Origin: Desulfocapsaceae bacterium
Lineage (GTDB): Bacteria > Desulfobacterota > Desulfobulbia > Desulfobulbales > Desulfocapsaceae
DNA: 64,000 bases
Assembly: GCA_030653035.1 (NCBI GenBank)
Contig: JAUSAB010000045.1
Span: forward strand, 1 to 64,000
Reading direction: 5' to 3'
Shown here piece by piece: positions 36,281-43,825 of the stretch; positions within the stretch are counted from its first letter, which is position 1; each line of letters begins with the position of its first letter. Both the position numbers and the translations under genes were made by a program. The notes under the pieces are model-generated. The model did not search any database. It was not told the origin of the DNA and worked only from the letters and a program-made list of their open reading frames with translations.

Positions 36281-37449
36281 ATAAAATTAAAGAGATTTTA
36301 TTCTTCATCTTTATCATATCTACATGTAGTTTTATTACATTTTTAGATACAGCAAAGGCAAACACAGTTTTTTCAAACAATACTATCAGTTTTGAGCTAA
36401 CTAATGAGATATGGTTAGGGAAGATCGTCCAGAGTAAGAGTAAAAACATATTTTGGGGCCTTGGGTTCAGCAAAAATACTCATAGTTCATTTTATCAATT
36501 ATTGAAATTCAGTGAACAAGGTGTTGAAAAAATTTCAGAATTACCTCTTTCTACCGATGAAATTCAAAATCCTTATCTACATATCCGTCAAATAATTTTC
36601 TTCAAACTCATCAATGACAAACTGTTCATTGGCATAAAAAAACTTAACAATAACATTCAGATTGTCATTGTTGACACCATCAGTTCGACAAAATCACCTC
36701 AAACTATAAACTTAGAACCGCTCACAAACTCTGAATTATTATTGAGTAAACAAGGGGATATATATTTACTTGGTTTAGAAAAAAATAATTTAATAATTCT
36801 GCAGAAAATAAGCGAAAAAGGTGAAATAGTATCCAAAAAATTTAGTTTGAAGCCAGGGCAAATCAAGGGCATTAAAATAAGTGCGGCACTATTGCTCGAT
36901 GATTTTATTTACTTGTCTATTATAGGCAATCCAAACAACACCAACACAACAGAACTGCTAAAAATAGACATTAATGGTTCTATACAAAAAAATACCACCA
37001 TTGAGGGGATAATATTCAAACTCTACCCAACAATGAAGGACCATTTGCTTGCCATAAAATCTGGTGAGACTCTTAACGATAATGCAGAAGCAATGATTTT
37101 TGCAAATACCTTAACAAAAAAACAAACTTACAGCCTCCCCTCATTTTATGATATTATTCGATATGAAGGTAGCATCTCTCCAATCAACGACGGCGGGATA
37201 TTTTACATCAAACAAATATCAGAAAAACCAGGAGATGAGGCCGTTAATGTATTTCGATATAGTTACAATCAAGCCCCTGTAACCTTGGCACAGATACAAA
37301 ACAAAAGTGAGCAAAAGAGTGTCGTCTACAATATAATCAATACGAAAACTGACAATATGCTCACTCTTGGCATTTCATATGAAGAGATCAACGACAATAA
37401 ATCGCAAAAATTCTTCAAAATTTACGAAATCGACACGCCAAGCAATTAA
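36277..37449 (+). CDS. exported protein of unknown function, coupled to the phospholipase gene
   Basis: 390 residues from ATG 36277, which shares ATGA with the stop of the phospholipase-like gene. A longer in-frame start exists but lies inside that gene. A signal peptide (ILFFIFIISTCSFITFLDTAKA) precedes a beta-rich body with repeating blade-like units (YQLLKFSEQGVEKISELP, IVIVDTISSTKSPQTI, IILQKISEKGEIVSKKF, ELLKIDINGSIQKNTTI), which suggests a beta-propeller. I do not recognise the family. Position and coupling make it a candidate immunity protein or chaperone. Its stop codon overlaps that of rlmB on the other strand, so the island ends here. Confidence 0.65.
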   Translation: MNKIKEILFFIFIISTCSFITFLDTAKANTVFSNNTISFELTNEIWLGKIVQSKSKNIFWGLGFSKNTHSSFYQLLKFSEQGVEKISELPLSTDEIQNPYLHIRQIIFFKLINDKLFIGIKKLNNNIQIVIVDTISSTKSPQTINLEPLTNSELLLSKQGDIYLLGLEKNNLIILQKISEKGEIVSKKFSLKPGQIKGIKISAALLLDDFIYLSIIGNPNNTNTTELLKIDINGSIQKNTTIEGIIFKLYPTMKDHLLAIKSGETLNDNAEAMIFANTLTKKQTYSLPSFYDIIRYEGSISPINDGGIFYIKQISEKPGDEAVNVFRYSYNQAPVTLAQIQNKSEQKSVVYNIINTKTDNMLTLGISYEEINDNKSQKFFKIYEIDTPSN

Positions 37450-38249
37450 GCCCTTCTCTGCCGGAGCATCTCAAACATGATCACTCCGGCAGCAACGGAA
37501 CTGTTCAAGGAATCCAGAGTCCCCTCCATGGGGATGGAAATTAGCACATCACACTGCTGACGCACCAGGGGTCTGATTCCCTGGCCTTCGCTGCCGACGA
37601 TGACACAGACGGGAAGGTTAAAGTCCGTTTTATAGATGGACTGGGCGGCCTCATCCTTGACGGCCCCGAAGATCCAGGCCCCGGCCTTCTTCAATTTTTG
37701 CAGGGAAGTGGCCAGGTTTACCACCTGACAGATATCGATATGGGAAATGGCCCCGGCCGAAGCCTTGGCCGCCGTCCCGCCGAGAGGGGCGGAGCGCTCG
37801 CGGGTGATCAATACCCCGCTCATGCCGGAGGCGTGGGCGGAACGGATAATCGCTCCCAGATTATGCGGGTCCTGCATGGAATCAAGGACAATCAGCCGGG
37901 GTTTCTCACCTCGTTCAACCCCGGCCGCAAAGTTGGCAAGCAAAGTCTCGAAAGGAAGCAGCGGAACCTGACTGGTCCTGGCCACAATCCCCTGATGACG
38001 GGCCTGGGTTGCATCCGGGCCCGTCAGTTGAATTGAAGAAACAAAGGAGAGTTTTATGCCTGCGGCCTTGGCCAGCTCAATAATCTCTTCCCGTTTGGCC
38101 CCTTTGCGATCATTATGGAGGATGACCTCACTGATCCGCTCCGGCTCCTGCTGCAAGGCCTCATAAACAGGATGCGTACCCCAGAGCAGATCCTCATCCA
38201 TACGAAGCGCGCGACTCTGCCCCTGCCTCTCAACCTTCTTCTCTTTCAT
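37446..38249 (-). CDS. rlmB: 23S rRNA (guanosine(2251)-2'-O)-methyltransferase RlmB
   Basis: SpoU-family SAM-dependent methyltransferase of 267 residues. An N-terminal substrate-binding domain (DLLWGTHPVYEALQQEPERI) precedes the trefoil-knot SPOUT domain with its three motifs: LDSMQDPHNLGAIIRSAHASG, VIVGSEGQGIRPLVRQQCD and IPMEGTLDSLNSSVAAGVIM. RlmB modifies G2251 in the peptidyl-transferase loop. It shares a 4-base overlap with the gmk end and converges on the last island gene with overlapping stops. Confidence 0.95.
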   Translation of the reverse strand: MKEKKVERQGQSRALRMDEDLLWGTHPVYEALQQEPERISEVILHNDRKGAKREEIIELAKAAGIKLSFVSSIQLTGPDATQARHQGIVARTSQVPLLPFETLLANFAAGVERGEKPRLIVLDSMQDPHNLGAIIRSAHASGMSGVLITRERSAPLGGTAAKASAGAISHIDICQVVNLATSLQKLKKAGAWIFGAVKDEAAQSIYKTDFNLPVCVIVGSEGQGIRPLVRQQCDVLISIPMEGTLDSLNSSVAAGVIMFEMLRQRRA

Positions 38250-38860
38250 AGCTCGCTCAAAATCTCAATGGATTGGCCTGTCGGCAAACGATGCCCCCGG
38301 CTGCGCTCAGCAATCACAATGGCTCTCAGAGTATCAATGGCCTGCTCCAGACGATCATTGATAATCAGATATTCATAATCAACTGCGGCCTGCATCTCTT
38401 TACGGGCATTCTTTAATCTGAGGAGAATCGTCTCTTCACTATCGGTTTCCCGGCCGCGTAAACGTCGTTCCAGTTCCGATAAAGAAGGCGGGGAAATAAA
38501 AAGCGAGGCCGCAGGGATAACCGCAGAATTGCGAAGAATTGCCGCGCCTTGAACATCAATATCAAGAATAACATCAAGCCCTGTGGCCAGTTGGGCAAGC
38601 ACTGCCGGCCTGCTGGTTCCGTACAGATTGCCGTGAACCTCGGCCCATTCGAGAAAAATTCCCTGCTCCCGCATGGACTCAAACCGGGCACGACTGACAA
38701 AATGATAATCAACGCCGTCCACTTCGCCGGCACGCGGCAATCGGGTGGTATGAGAAACAGAAAAAGCCAGACCCGGCAGATCTGCCATCACCTTCTTCAA
38801 TAACGTGGTTTTGCCGGCCCCTGATGGCGCTGAGAGGATAAATAATTTTCCGGTGGTCAT
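38246..38860 (-). CDS. gmk: guanylate kinase Gmk
   Basis: ATP-dependent phosphorylation of GMP to GDP; 204 residues, normal length. The P-loop LSAPSGAGKTTLLKKV, the GMP-binding SHTTRLPRAGEVDGVDYHFV, and the lid region (RLRGRETDSEETILLRL) are intact. The start overlaps the remA-like gene. Order remA-like/gmk/rlmB following yicC is common in Gram-positive and delta-group genomes. Confidence 0.97.
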   Translation of the reverse strand: MTTGKLFILSAPSGAGKTTLLKKVMADLPGLAFSVSHTTRLPRAGEVDGVDYHFVSRARFESMREQGIFLEWAEVHGNLYGTSRPAVLAQLATGLDVILDIDVQGAAILRNSAVIPAASLFISPPSLSELERRLRGRETDSEETILLRLKNARKEMQAAVDYEYLIINDRLEQAIDTLRAIVIAERSRGHRLPTGQSIEILSEL

Positions 38861-39156
38861 GGCTCGTCCTGTTGCCCCTGTTTCCGCGGCTGATGATATT
38901 CGGCAAGATGATATTCCGTCTCCAGCGCCGCCATACGCTGCCCAATGGTATCCGGCTGCACCGATGACAGGATAAGATGATTGGAATCCATAATCAGCAT
39001 CGAACGGGTCCTTCTCCCCTCGGTCGCGTCAACAAGTTTTTCCGCCTGCTTGGCCAGTTCTTTCAGCTTTCTGGATGGCGCCGAACCGGCATTAATCACG
39101 GCAATGATCCGCTCAATGGCAACCGTGTTGCCAAAACCGACATTAAGAAGTTTCAT
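38857..39156 (-). CDS. RemA-like DUF370 protein
   Basis: 99-residue protein of the DUF370/RemA family: KLLNVGFGNTVAIERIIAVI at the start, then RRTRSMLIMDSNHLILSSVQP. In Bacillus, RemA is a DNA-binding regulator of extracellular matrix genes; the role in this phylum is not established. The C-terminal tail of about 20 residues is charged and probably disordered. It is embedded in the usual yicC/remA/gmk block. Confidence 0.9.
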   Translation of the reverse strand: MKLLNVGFGNTVAIERIIAVINAGSAPSRKLKELAKQAEKLVDATEGRRTRSMLIMDSNHLILSSVQPDTIGQRMAALETEYHLAEYHQPRKQGQQDEP

Positions 39157-39193
39157 CCCTTGTCACCTTTAACAAGAACATTAATACGCAAGA

Positions 39194-40084
39194 TCACTCA
39201 ATATTCTGAATCTGTTCCCGCATCTTCTCCAACTCACTCTTCAACTCCACCGTGAGATAGGCCACAGCCGCGTCATTGATCTTCGAGGCAATGGTATTGA
39301 CTTCACGCAAAAATTCCTGGAGAAGAAAGTCCAGCTTTCTGCCAACAGCCTCTTTCTCAGTGAGAAAGGACTGAAACTGGCCGATATGACTTTGCAGCCG
39401 AACAATTTCTTCTGTGACATCAGTTTTATCGGCCAGGATTGCCACCTCCTGACATAAGCGTTGCGGGTCAAGCTGCACATTGCCCAGCAGTTTTTGCAGC
39501 CGTTCACCAAGGAGCTGTTCACGCTGTCTGAGCAGTTCAGGAATTGCCGCCTCAATCTTTTCAATAGTTTGGGTAAATCCCTGCAACCGCGCCAAGAGAT
39601 CCCGGACCAGGGCCGCTCCTTCCTGTTGACGCATGTTTTCACACTCAACCAGGGCCTGATCAAGGGCCTGATCAAGAAATAGCCAGGCCGCCTCAATATC
39701 TTCATTTTGCTGTTCCTGCACCAACACTTCGGAACGTGAGGCCACAAAAGCAACAGAGGCCGGATCAGTTGTTGCCTCAACCCCCAACTCCTGAGCAATT
39801 TGGGCCATGGCAAGTTTATAGGACCTGACCAGCTCCAGGTTCACATGCATCTTCACCAGATCGGAAAAATCGCCACCCACCGCCAGCAACAAATCGACCC
39901 GACCTCGCTGGTGAAAGCCGCTCACCTTTTTCCGGACCCGTTCTTCGAGCGCGGCATATCCCTGAGGCATCTTGATCTTCAGGTCAAGATAACGGTTATT
40001 GACACAGCGCACTTCCGCCATCCATACCCGACTACCAGACGCGACCTCCCCCCGGCCAAAGCCGGTCATACTTTTGCAAGCCAT
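39194..40084 (-). CDS. yicC: YicC/YloC family endoribonuclease
   Basis: 296 residues with the family's N-terminal signature CKSMTGFGRGEV and C-terminal LDFLLQEFLREVNTIASK. YicC proteins form homohexameric endoribonucleases that act on small RNAs in E. coli. The middle is mostly helical (coiled-coil-rich, QREQLLGERLQKLLGNV). A ribosome site is not strong; the start codon is chosen by homology at MACKSMTGF. Confidence 0.93.
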   Translation of the reverse strand: MACKSMTGFGRGEVASGSRVWMAEVRCVNNRYLDLKIKMPQGYAALEERVRKKVSGFHQRGRVDLLLAVGGDFSDLVKMHVNLELVRSYKLAMAQIAQELGVEATTDPASVAFVASRSEVLVQEQQNEDIEAAWLFLDQALDQALVECENMRQQEGAALVRDLLARLQGFTQTIEKIEAAIPELLRQREQLLGERLQKLLGNVQLDPQRLCQEVAILADKTDVTEEIVRLQSHIGQFQSFLTEKEAVGRKLDFLLQEFLREVNTIASKINDAAVAYLTVELKSELEKMREQIQNIE

Positions 40085-40095
40085 TCTTCCCTCTT

Positions 40096-41094
40096 TTATA
40101 AATGTTCACCCTTGAGTTCGGCCAGGATCTCCGCACCGCTGACGGTCGCAGTCCCGATCTTACCGACCACAATCCCGGCCGCCACATTGGCAAGGGCTGC
40201 CGCCTCGGCAAATGTTGCCCCGGCCGCAAGTCCCAGGGCCAGAGTGGCAATCACTGTATCGCCTGCGCCCGTCACATCAAAGACCTCACGGGCCATGGTG
40301 GGAATAGTCACAAGTTCCTTTCCGGTCTCGAGCAGAGACATCCCCGCCTCACCACGGGTGATCAGAACTGCCTCGCAGGAAAATTTATTCCGCAGGATTT
40401 TTGCCGCCTGCATCAACTCCTGCTCATTGGTAATCTGCAGACCTGACATCTTTTCCGCCTCAAGATGATTGGGGGTAATAATGGTTGCCCCTATGAACCG
40501 GTCCGCTTGAGCAGGTTTCGGATCAACCACCACCGGAATCCTGCGGCCGCTCTCCTGCTCTACCTCGCGAACCTTGCACAGCAAATAGTTCATCAAGGGT
40601 TGTGAGATAACCCCTTTATAATAATCAGAGACAATCACCACATCAAAATCAGCAAGATTCTGATCGATATAATCGCGCATGGCGCCAATGGTTTGTTCGG
40701 AAGGGGCACCTGTCTGCTCCCGATCAAAACGGACCACTTGCTGGCCATGTGCAACCACCCGGGTCTTCACCGTGGTCGGCCGTTTCCCTTGGACAAGTCC
40801 CTGACTGGAGGCGCCAAGGTCTGCCAGCAATTGTCGCAGGCGGCCACCCATGTCATCATTGCCGATAATACCACACAGAGTCGCCTGCCCACCGAGGGAA
40901 TAGATATTATGGAGGACATTGGCCCCCCCGCCCAGCAACATCTCTTCTCTTGTCACATTCACAACCGGTACCGGAGCCTCAGGCGAAATCCTGGTCACCG
41001 TACCCCAGATAAAGTGATCGACAATAATATCGCCGATCACCATGATCCTGGTTCCGGCAAACTGCGGCACGTATTTCATTAATCGGGTATTCAT
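40096..41094 (-). CDS. rfaE1: PfkB-family kinase, ADP-heptose pathway (RfaE1/HldE-N type)
   Basis: 332 residues from ATG 41094, with GGAG a little upstream; a longer frame to 41139 is less likely. Ribokinase-fold domain with N-terminal RIMVIGDIIVDHFIWG, substrate loop PEAPVPVVNVTREEMLLGGGANV, and the C-terminal anion hole DVTGAGDTVIATLAL with catalytic Asp. This matches D-glycero-beta-D-manno-heptose-7-phosphate kinase, needed for the lipopolysaccharide core. The nucleotidyltransferase domain of bifunctional HldE is absent here and must be encoded elsewhere. Confidence 0.93.
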   Translation of the reverse strand: MNTRLMKYVPQFAGTRIMVIGDIIVDHFIWGTVTRISPEAPVPVVNVTREEMLLGGGANVLHNIYSLGGQATLCGIIGNDDMGGRLRQLLADLGASSQGLVQGKRPTTVKTRVVAHGQQVVRFDREQTGAPSEQTIGAMRDYIDQNLADFDVVIVSDYYKGVISQPLMNYLLCKVREVEQESGRRIPVVVDPKPAQADRFIGATIITPNHLEAEKMSGLQITNEQELMQAAKILRNKFSCEAVLITRGEAGMSLLETGKELVTIPTMAREVFDVTGAGDTVIATLALGLAAGATFAEAAALANVAAGIVVGKIGTATVSGAEILAELKGEHL

Positions 41095-41171
41095 CCACTC
41101 AACTCCACTCAACCGTTTACAACAAAATAACATCGTCATCGGGTTGGCAAAAACAACATAATCAGGAATGA

Positions 41172-41996
41172 TTATTTCGTAACGGCTTCTAAACGTTCAG
41201 CCAGCCGCTCCGAGGCAAAGACCAAAGACTCTATATCAAGAACATCCAACACCTTCTGGTCATAGAGAATCTTGACCCTGGGCGGAAAGCCATCATCACG
41301 ATCCTCATCCCAGAAAAGCAGTAACATGGGCAGACGCGGCAACACCGCTATCTGAAAGGCGGCGGAACAACCCGGTTCCTGATGATCTCTTGACACCGCG
41401 TCAATCCTGCCTGCACACTCCCTGAGCAAGGCCTCTTTTCCACAAAAATAGTTGGCAATACGCTCCTCACAATAAACCCGCAAGGTACGCACCTTGGAAA
41501 TGGAATTGGGCAAAGACTCCATCCCCACCCAGACTCCAGAGTTGGCTGCGCCACCGCCATAAAAGATATAATTATAAAGAAGGATCTGATCACGAGGCTC
41601 TTCCGCCTCTTTGCCATCAAAAAAAAGTCCTTTCCCAGAAAGGGTAACATCATGCCCAAGATACCGAAAGGACAGGACGTTATCTTCAACACCTGACCAC
41701 GTACATCCAAGTTTTGGCGCGATTACAGAAAAATCCACCTCTCTGATCTTGCTTTTCAGATGAGCCACCAGGGCCATATCTTTTTCATCGAGAAGCCCGG
41801 CCACGCCCGACAGCCCACCTTTTCCCCGGCCAGCCGTGGCAAATTCATCCCCAAGACGGCTTATATTCACATAAGGACACTTCCCTGGATTCTCTCCGCC
41901 CTTGGTCACTGCCGCCGCAAACGCAAGACAAGCGGCATAGCCACATTCTCCGCAATTGGTCTTCGGAGTCAATTTCAGAAATTCAAGAGGTTGCAA
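41172..41996 (-). CDS. DUF3786 domain Fe-S protein
   Basis: 274 residues. The N-terminus is a 4Fe-4S module of the corrinoid/CODH-type (KTNCGECGYAACLAFA, then GKCPYV). The rest is a DUF3786 domain (FSVIAPKLGCTWSGVEDNVL, LLYNYIFYGGGAANSG, LPRLPMLLLFWDEDRDD). This family is common in anaerobes such as Desulfobacterota and methanogens and has no settled function. It stands alone on the minus strand, downstream of a MITE-like insertion. Confidence 0.85.
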   Translation of the reverse strand: MQPLEFLKLTPKTNCGECGYAACLAFAAAVTKGGENPGKCPYVNISRLGDEFATAGRGKGGLSGVAGLLDEKDMALVAHLKSKIREVDFSVIAPKLGCTWSGVEDNVLSFRYLGHDVTLSGKGLFFDGKEAEEPRDQILLYNYIFYGGGAANSGVWVGMESLPNSISKVRTLRVYCEERIANYFCGKEALLRECAGRIDAVSRDHQEPGCSAAFQIAVLPRLPMLLLFWDEDRDDGFPPRVKILYDQKVLDVLDIESLVFASERLAERLEAVTK

Positions 41997-42103
41997 TTCG
42001 TTTACTCAAGAGCCTGAACCCCGATGGTAATTCCTTCGGGGCAGATGAATTTAAGGTAGATCCTCAATAATCAAAACCCAGATATGCACGTTTCCTTGAT
42101 TAA

Positions 42104-42283
42104 GAGCTTGTCCGGAAATAAATCTTTGGTGCTTGCATCCAGCTTTTGGCCGTCTTTGACTGCTCCTCCATCATAAAATCCTCGCCGTAGTGCTTCTACG
42201 CCTACGGTTTTACTCAATCGTCCCAGCCAAATTCGTCTCAAAATTCGGCGCAATCCCTGAAAAGCTTATTTACTGACAAGCTC
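42104..42283. mobile_element. MITE-like element of about 180 bp
   Basis: Imperfect terminal inverted repeats of 18 bases: GAGCTTGTCCGGAAATAA at 42104-42121 and TTATTTACTGACAAGCTC at 42266-42283, which match at 16 of 18 positions. The element is flanked by TAA on both sides, a possible target duplication. It carries no transposase. An internal stretch translates as a short Arg/Gly-rich frame, which I do not regard as a gene. Confidence 0.7.
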
Positions 42284-42352
42284 TAAGGCTTTAAACAATC
42301 CAAATAAACAAATGGACAGAAACCAAAACAAGTTATTCTTATCCAGACAAAC

Positions 42353-42396
42353 AAAAAACGATGCGAAAGGCACCTGTCCCCTCACATCGTTTTTTT
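42353..42396 (-). terminator. bidirectional intrinsic terminator
   Basis: Stem ACGATG (42358-42363) with CATCGT (42385-42390), flanked by A-run on the left and a T-run on the right (and vice versa on the other strand). It lies about 85 bases past the ompH stop on the minus strand and would end the pal-ompH transcript. Confidence 0.6.
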
Positions 42397-42480
42397 CACA
42401 CACATACAACTGTGCTCAGCGTAAATAAATAACATGGTCATGTGAATGACCAAAACGGCATTAGGAGCCGTAGCAAAATA

Positions 42481-43020
42481 CTATTTTTTTGTCATTGCCT
42501 GATCAAGCGCCTTGGTTAACTCTGCGCTGACATCAATGGCACTGCTTGCATAAAGGACACCGACCTTAGAATCAAGGATAACGGTATATCCATTTTTCTT
42601 GCCATAATCCTCGACAACGGCCTGCATGGTTTTCAGGATCGGCTCCAGTTCTTTGTCCTGCAATTGTTTGAGCTCAAAACGGGCATCCTCGGTCTTTGCC
42701 TGATACTCACGGCCTTTTTTCTGATACTCACGAGTTTGCGTCTCTTTTTTCTCAGCACTCCAGGCAGAACTCTTTTTTTCTATCTCCTGCTGCATAGCAG
42801 TCAAGGCATTCTCTTCATTCTGAAACTTTCCCTTGAGTTCTTTGGCCTTTGCCTCAAACATATTCTTGGCAGCTTTCCCAGAGGCAGACTCCAACAGCAC
42901 CTTCTGAACATTCATCACGCCAATTTTGAACTCTGCGGCATTAGCAACAGAAATATTCTGGCCACAAAAACTCATTACCGCAAAAAACAATCCAGCAAAA
43001 ATCACAGATTTTGAAATCAT
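42481..43020 (-). CDS. OmpH/Skp-family periplasmic chaperone
   Basis: 179 residues with a signal peptide (IFAGLFFAVMSFCGQNISVANA). The remainder is Skp-like: the opening strand FKIGVMNVQKVLLESASGK, a long coiled-coil arm of charged helices, and the returning strand YTVILDSKVGVLYASSAIDVS. Skp binds unfolded outer-membrane proteins in the periplasm. It follows pal after 39 bases and ends at a terminator. Confidence 0.88.
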   Translation of the reverse strand: MISKSVIFAGLFFAVMSFCGQNISVANAAEFKIGVMNVQKVLLESASGKAAKNMFEAKAKELKGKFQNEENALTAMQQEIEKKSSAWSAEKKETQTREYQKKGREYQAKTEDARFELKQLQDKELEPILKTMQAVVEDYGKKNGYTVILDSKVGVLYASSAIDVSAELTKALDQAMTKK

Positions 43021-43059
43021 TCTTTCTCCTTTCTTCTTCTCGTTATCTAATCTGGATCC

Positions 43060-43566
43060 TTACTTCACGATAACAAAATCAGCGCGCCTGTTCTGCGCCC
43101 AGGACAACTCATCATGACCCTGCAATAAAAGTTGCTCAGCACCATAACTGATGGTGGTCATCTTGTCTTTGGCAACACCCTTATCTGCCAGGTATTTCTG
43201 GGCACTAAGAGCGCGACGCTCACCTAATGCCATATTATACTCCTGGGTACCACGGGGATCACAGTTTCCTTCAATCCGGATAGAAACAGGCTTAGACTTC
43301 AAGAAATCTGCGTTTCCATTCATACGGGTCATCTGATCCTGACGAATAGCAGCAGAATCAAAATCAAAATAGAGCGGCAACATGGGCCCAGAGGTACGAC
43401 CTTCCATGATACCGATTGGCTGTGAATCCAGAGACTCCTTCGAACCCATGGAACCTTCCTGTCCGCCCTTCATATCCTCACCAGTCTTGGCCTTATCAGC
43501 ACAGCCAACCAGGGACAACATCATTAAACCAAGAACAACTGACAACACATTTTGCATTTTATTCAT
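43060..43566 (-). CDS. pal: peptidoglycan-associated lipoprotein Pal
   Basis: 168 residues from ATG 43566, where GGAAGG lies 7 bases upstream; a longer in-frame stretch to 43656 has no ribosome site. The lipobox ends MLSLVGC. A Gly/Ser/Met-rich linker precedes an OmpA-like domain with YFDFDSAAIRQDQ, IRIEGNCDPRGTQEYNMALGERRA and the ending GHDELSWAQNRRADFVIVK, the peptidoglycan-binding signature. Pal anchors the outer membrane to the wall within the Tol-Pal system. It is upstream of the ompH-like gene. Confidence 0.93.
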   Translation of the reverse strand: MNKMQNVLSVVLGLMMLSLVGCADKAKTGEDMKGGQEGSMGSKESLDSQPIGIMEGRTSGPMLPLYFDFDSAAIRQDQMTRMNGNADFLKSKPVSIRIEGNCDPRGTQEYNMALGERRALSAQKYLADKGVAKDKMTTISYGAEQLLLQGHDELSWAQNRRADFVIVK

Positions 43567-43825
43567 CACGCACACCTTCCATCCTGCAATTTTTATTTTT
43601 ATGCCCCTAAAAAAAGGACTCCTCATATAATTTGAGCGACTATACACCCACTTCATAAAAAATGAAACAGGTCTTGTTCGTGATTTTTTTATAAAACGGT
43701 TTTTTCTTGAAAAAATCTCCGACTACCTCTACATATAGATACGTGTAACCAGTTTCAAAGAATGGACTGTTGATATCCACCTAACCTTCATCCTTTTCAA
43801 AGTCCCCATAATTCAAAAACAAGCC

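Noticed and set aside
42071-42253. Short minus-strand frame within the MITE-like element
   Set aside because: It is the translation of a mobile repeat, with no ribosome site; similar frames appear in many genomes for that reason.
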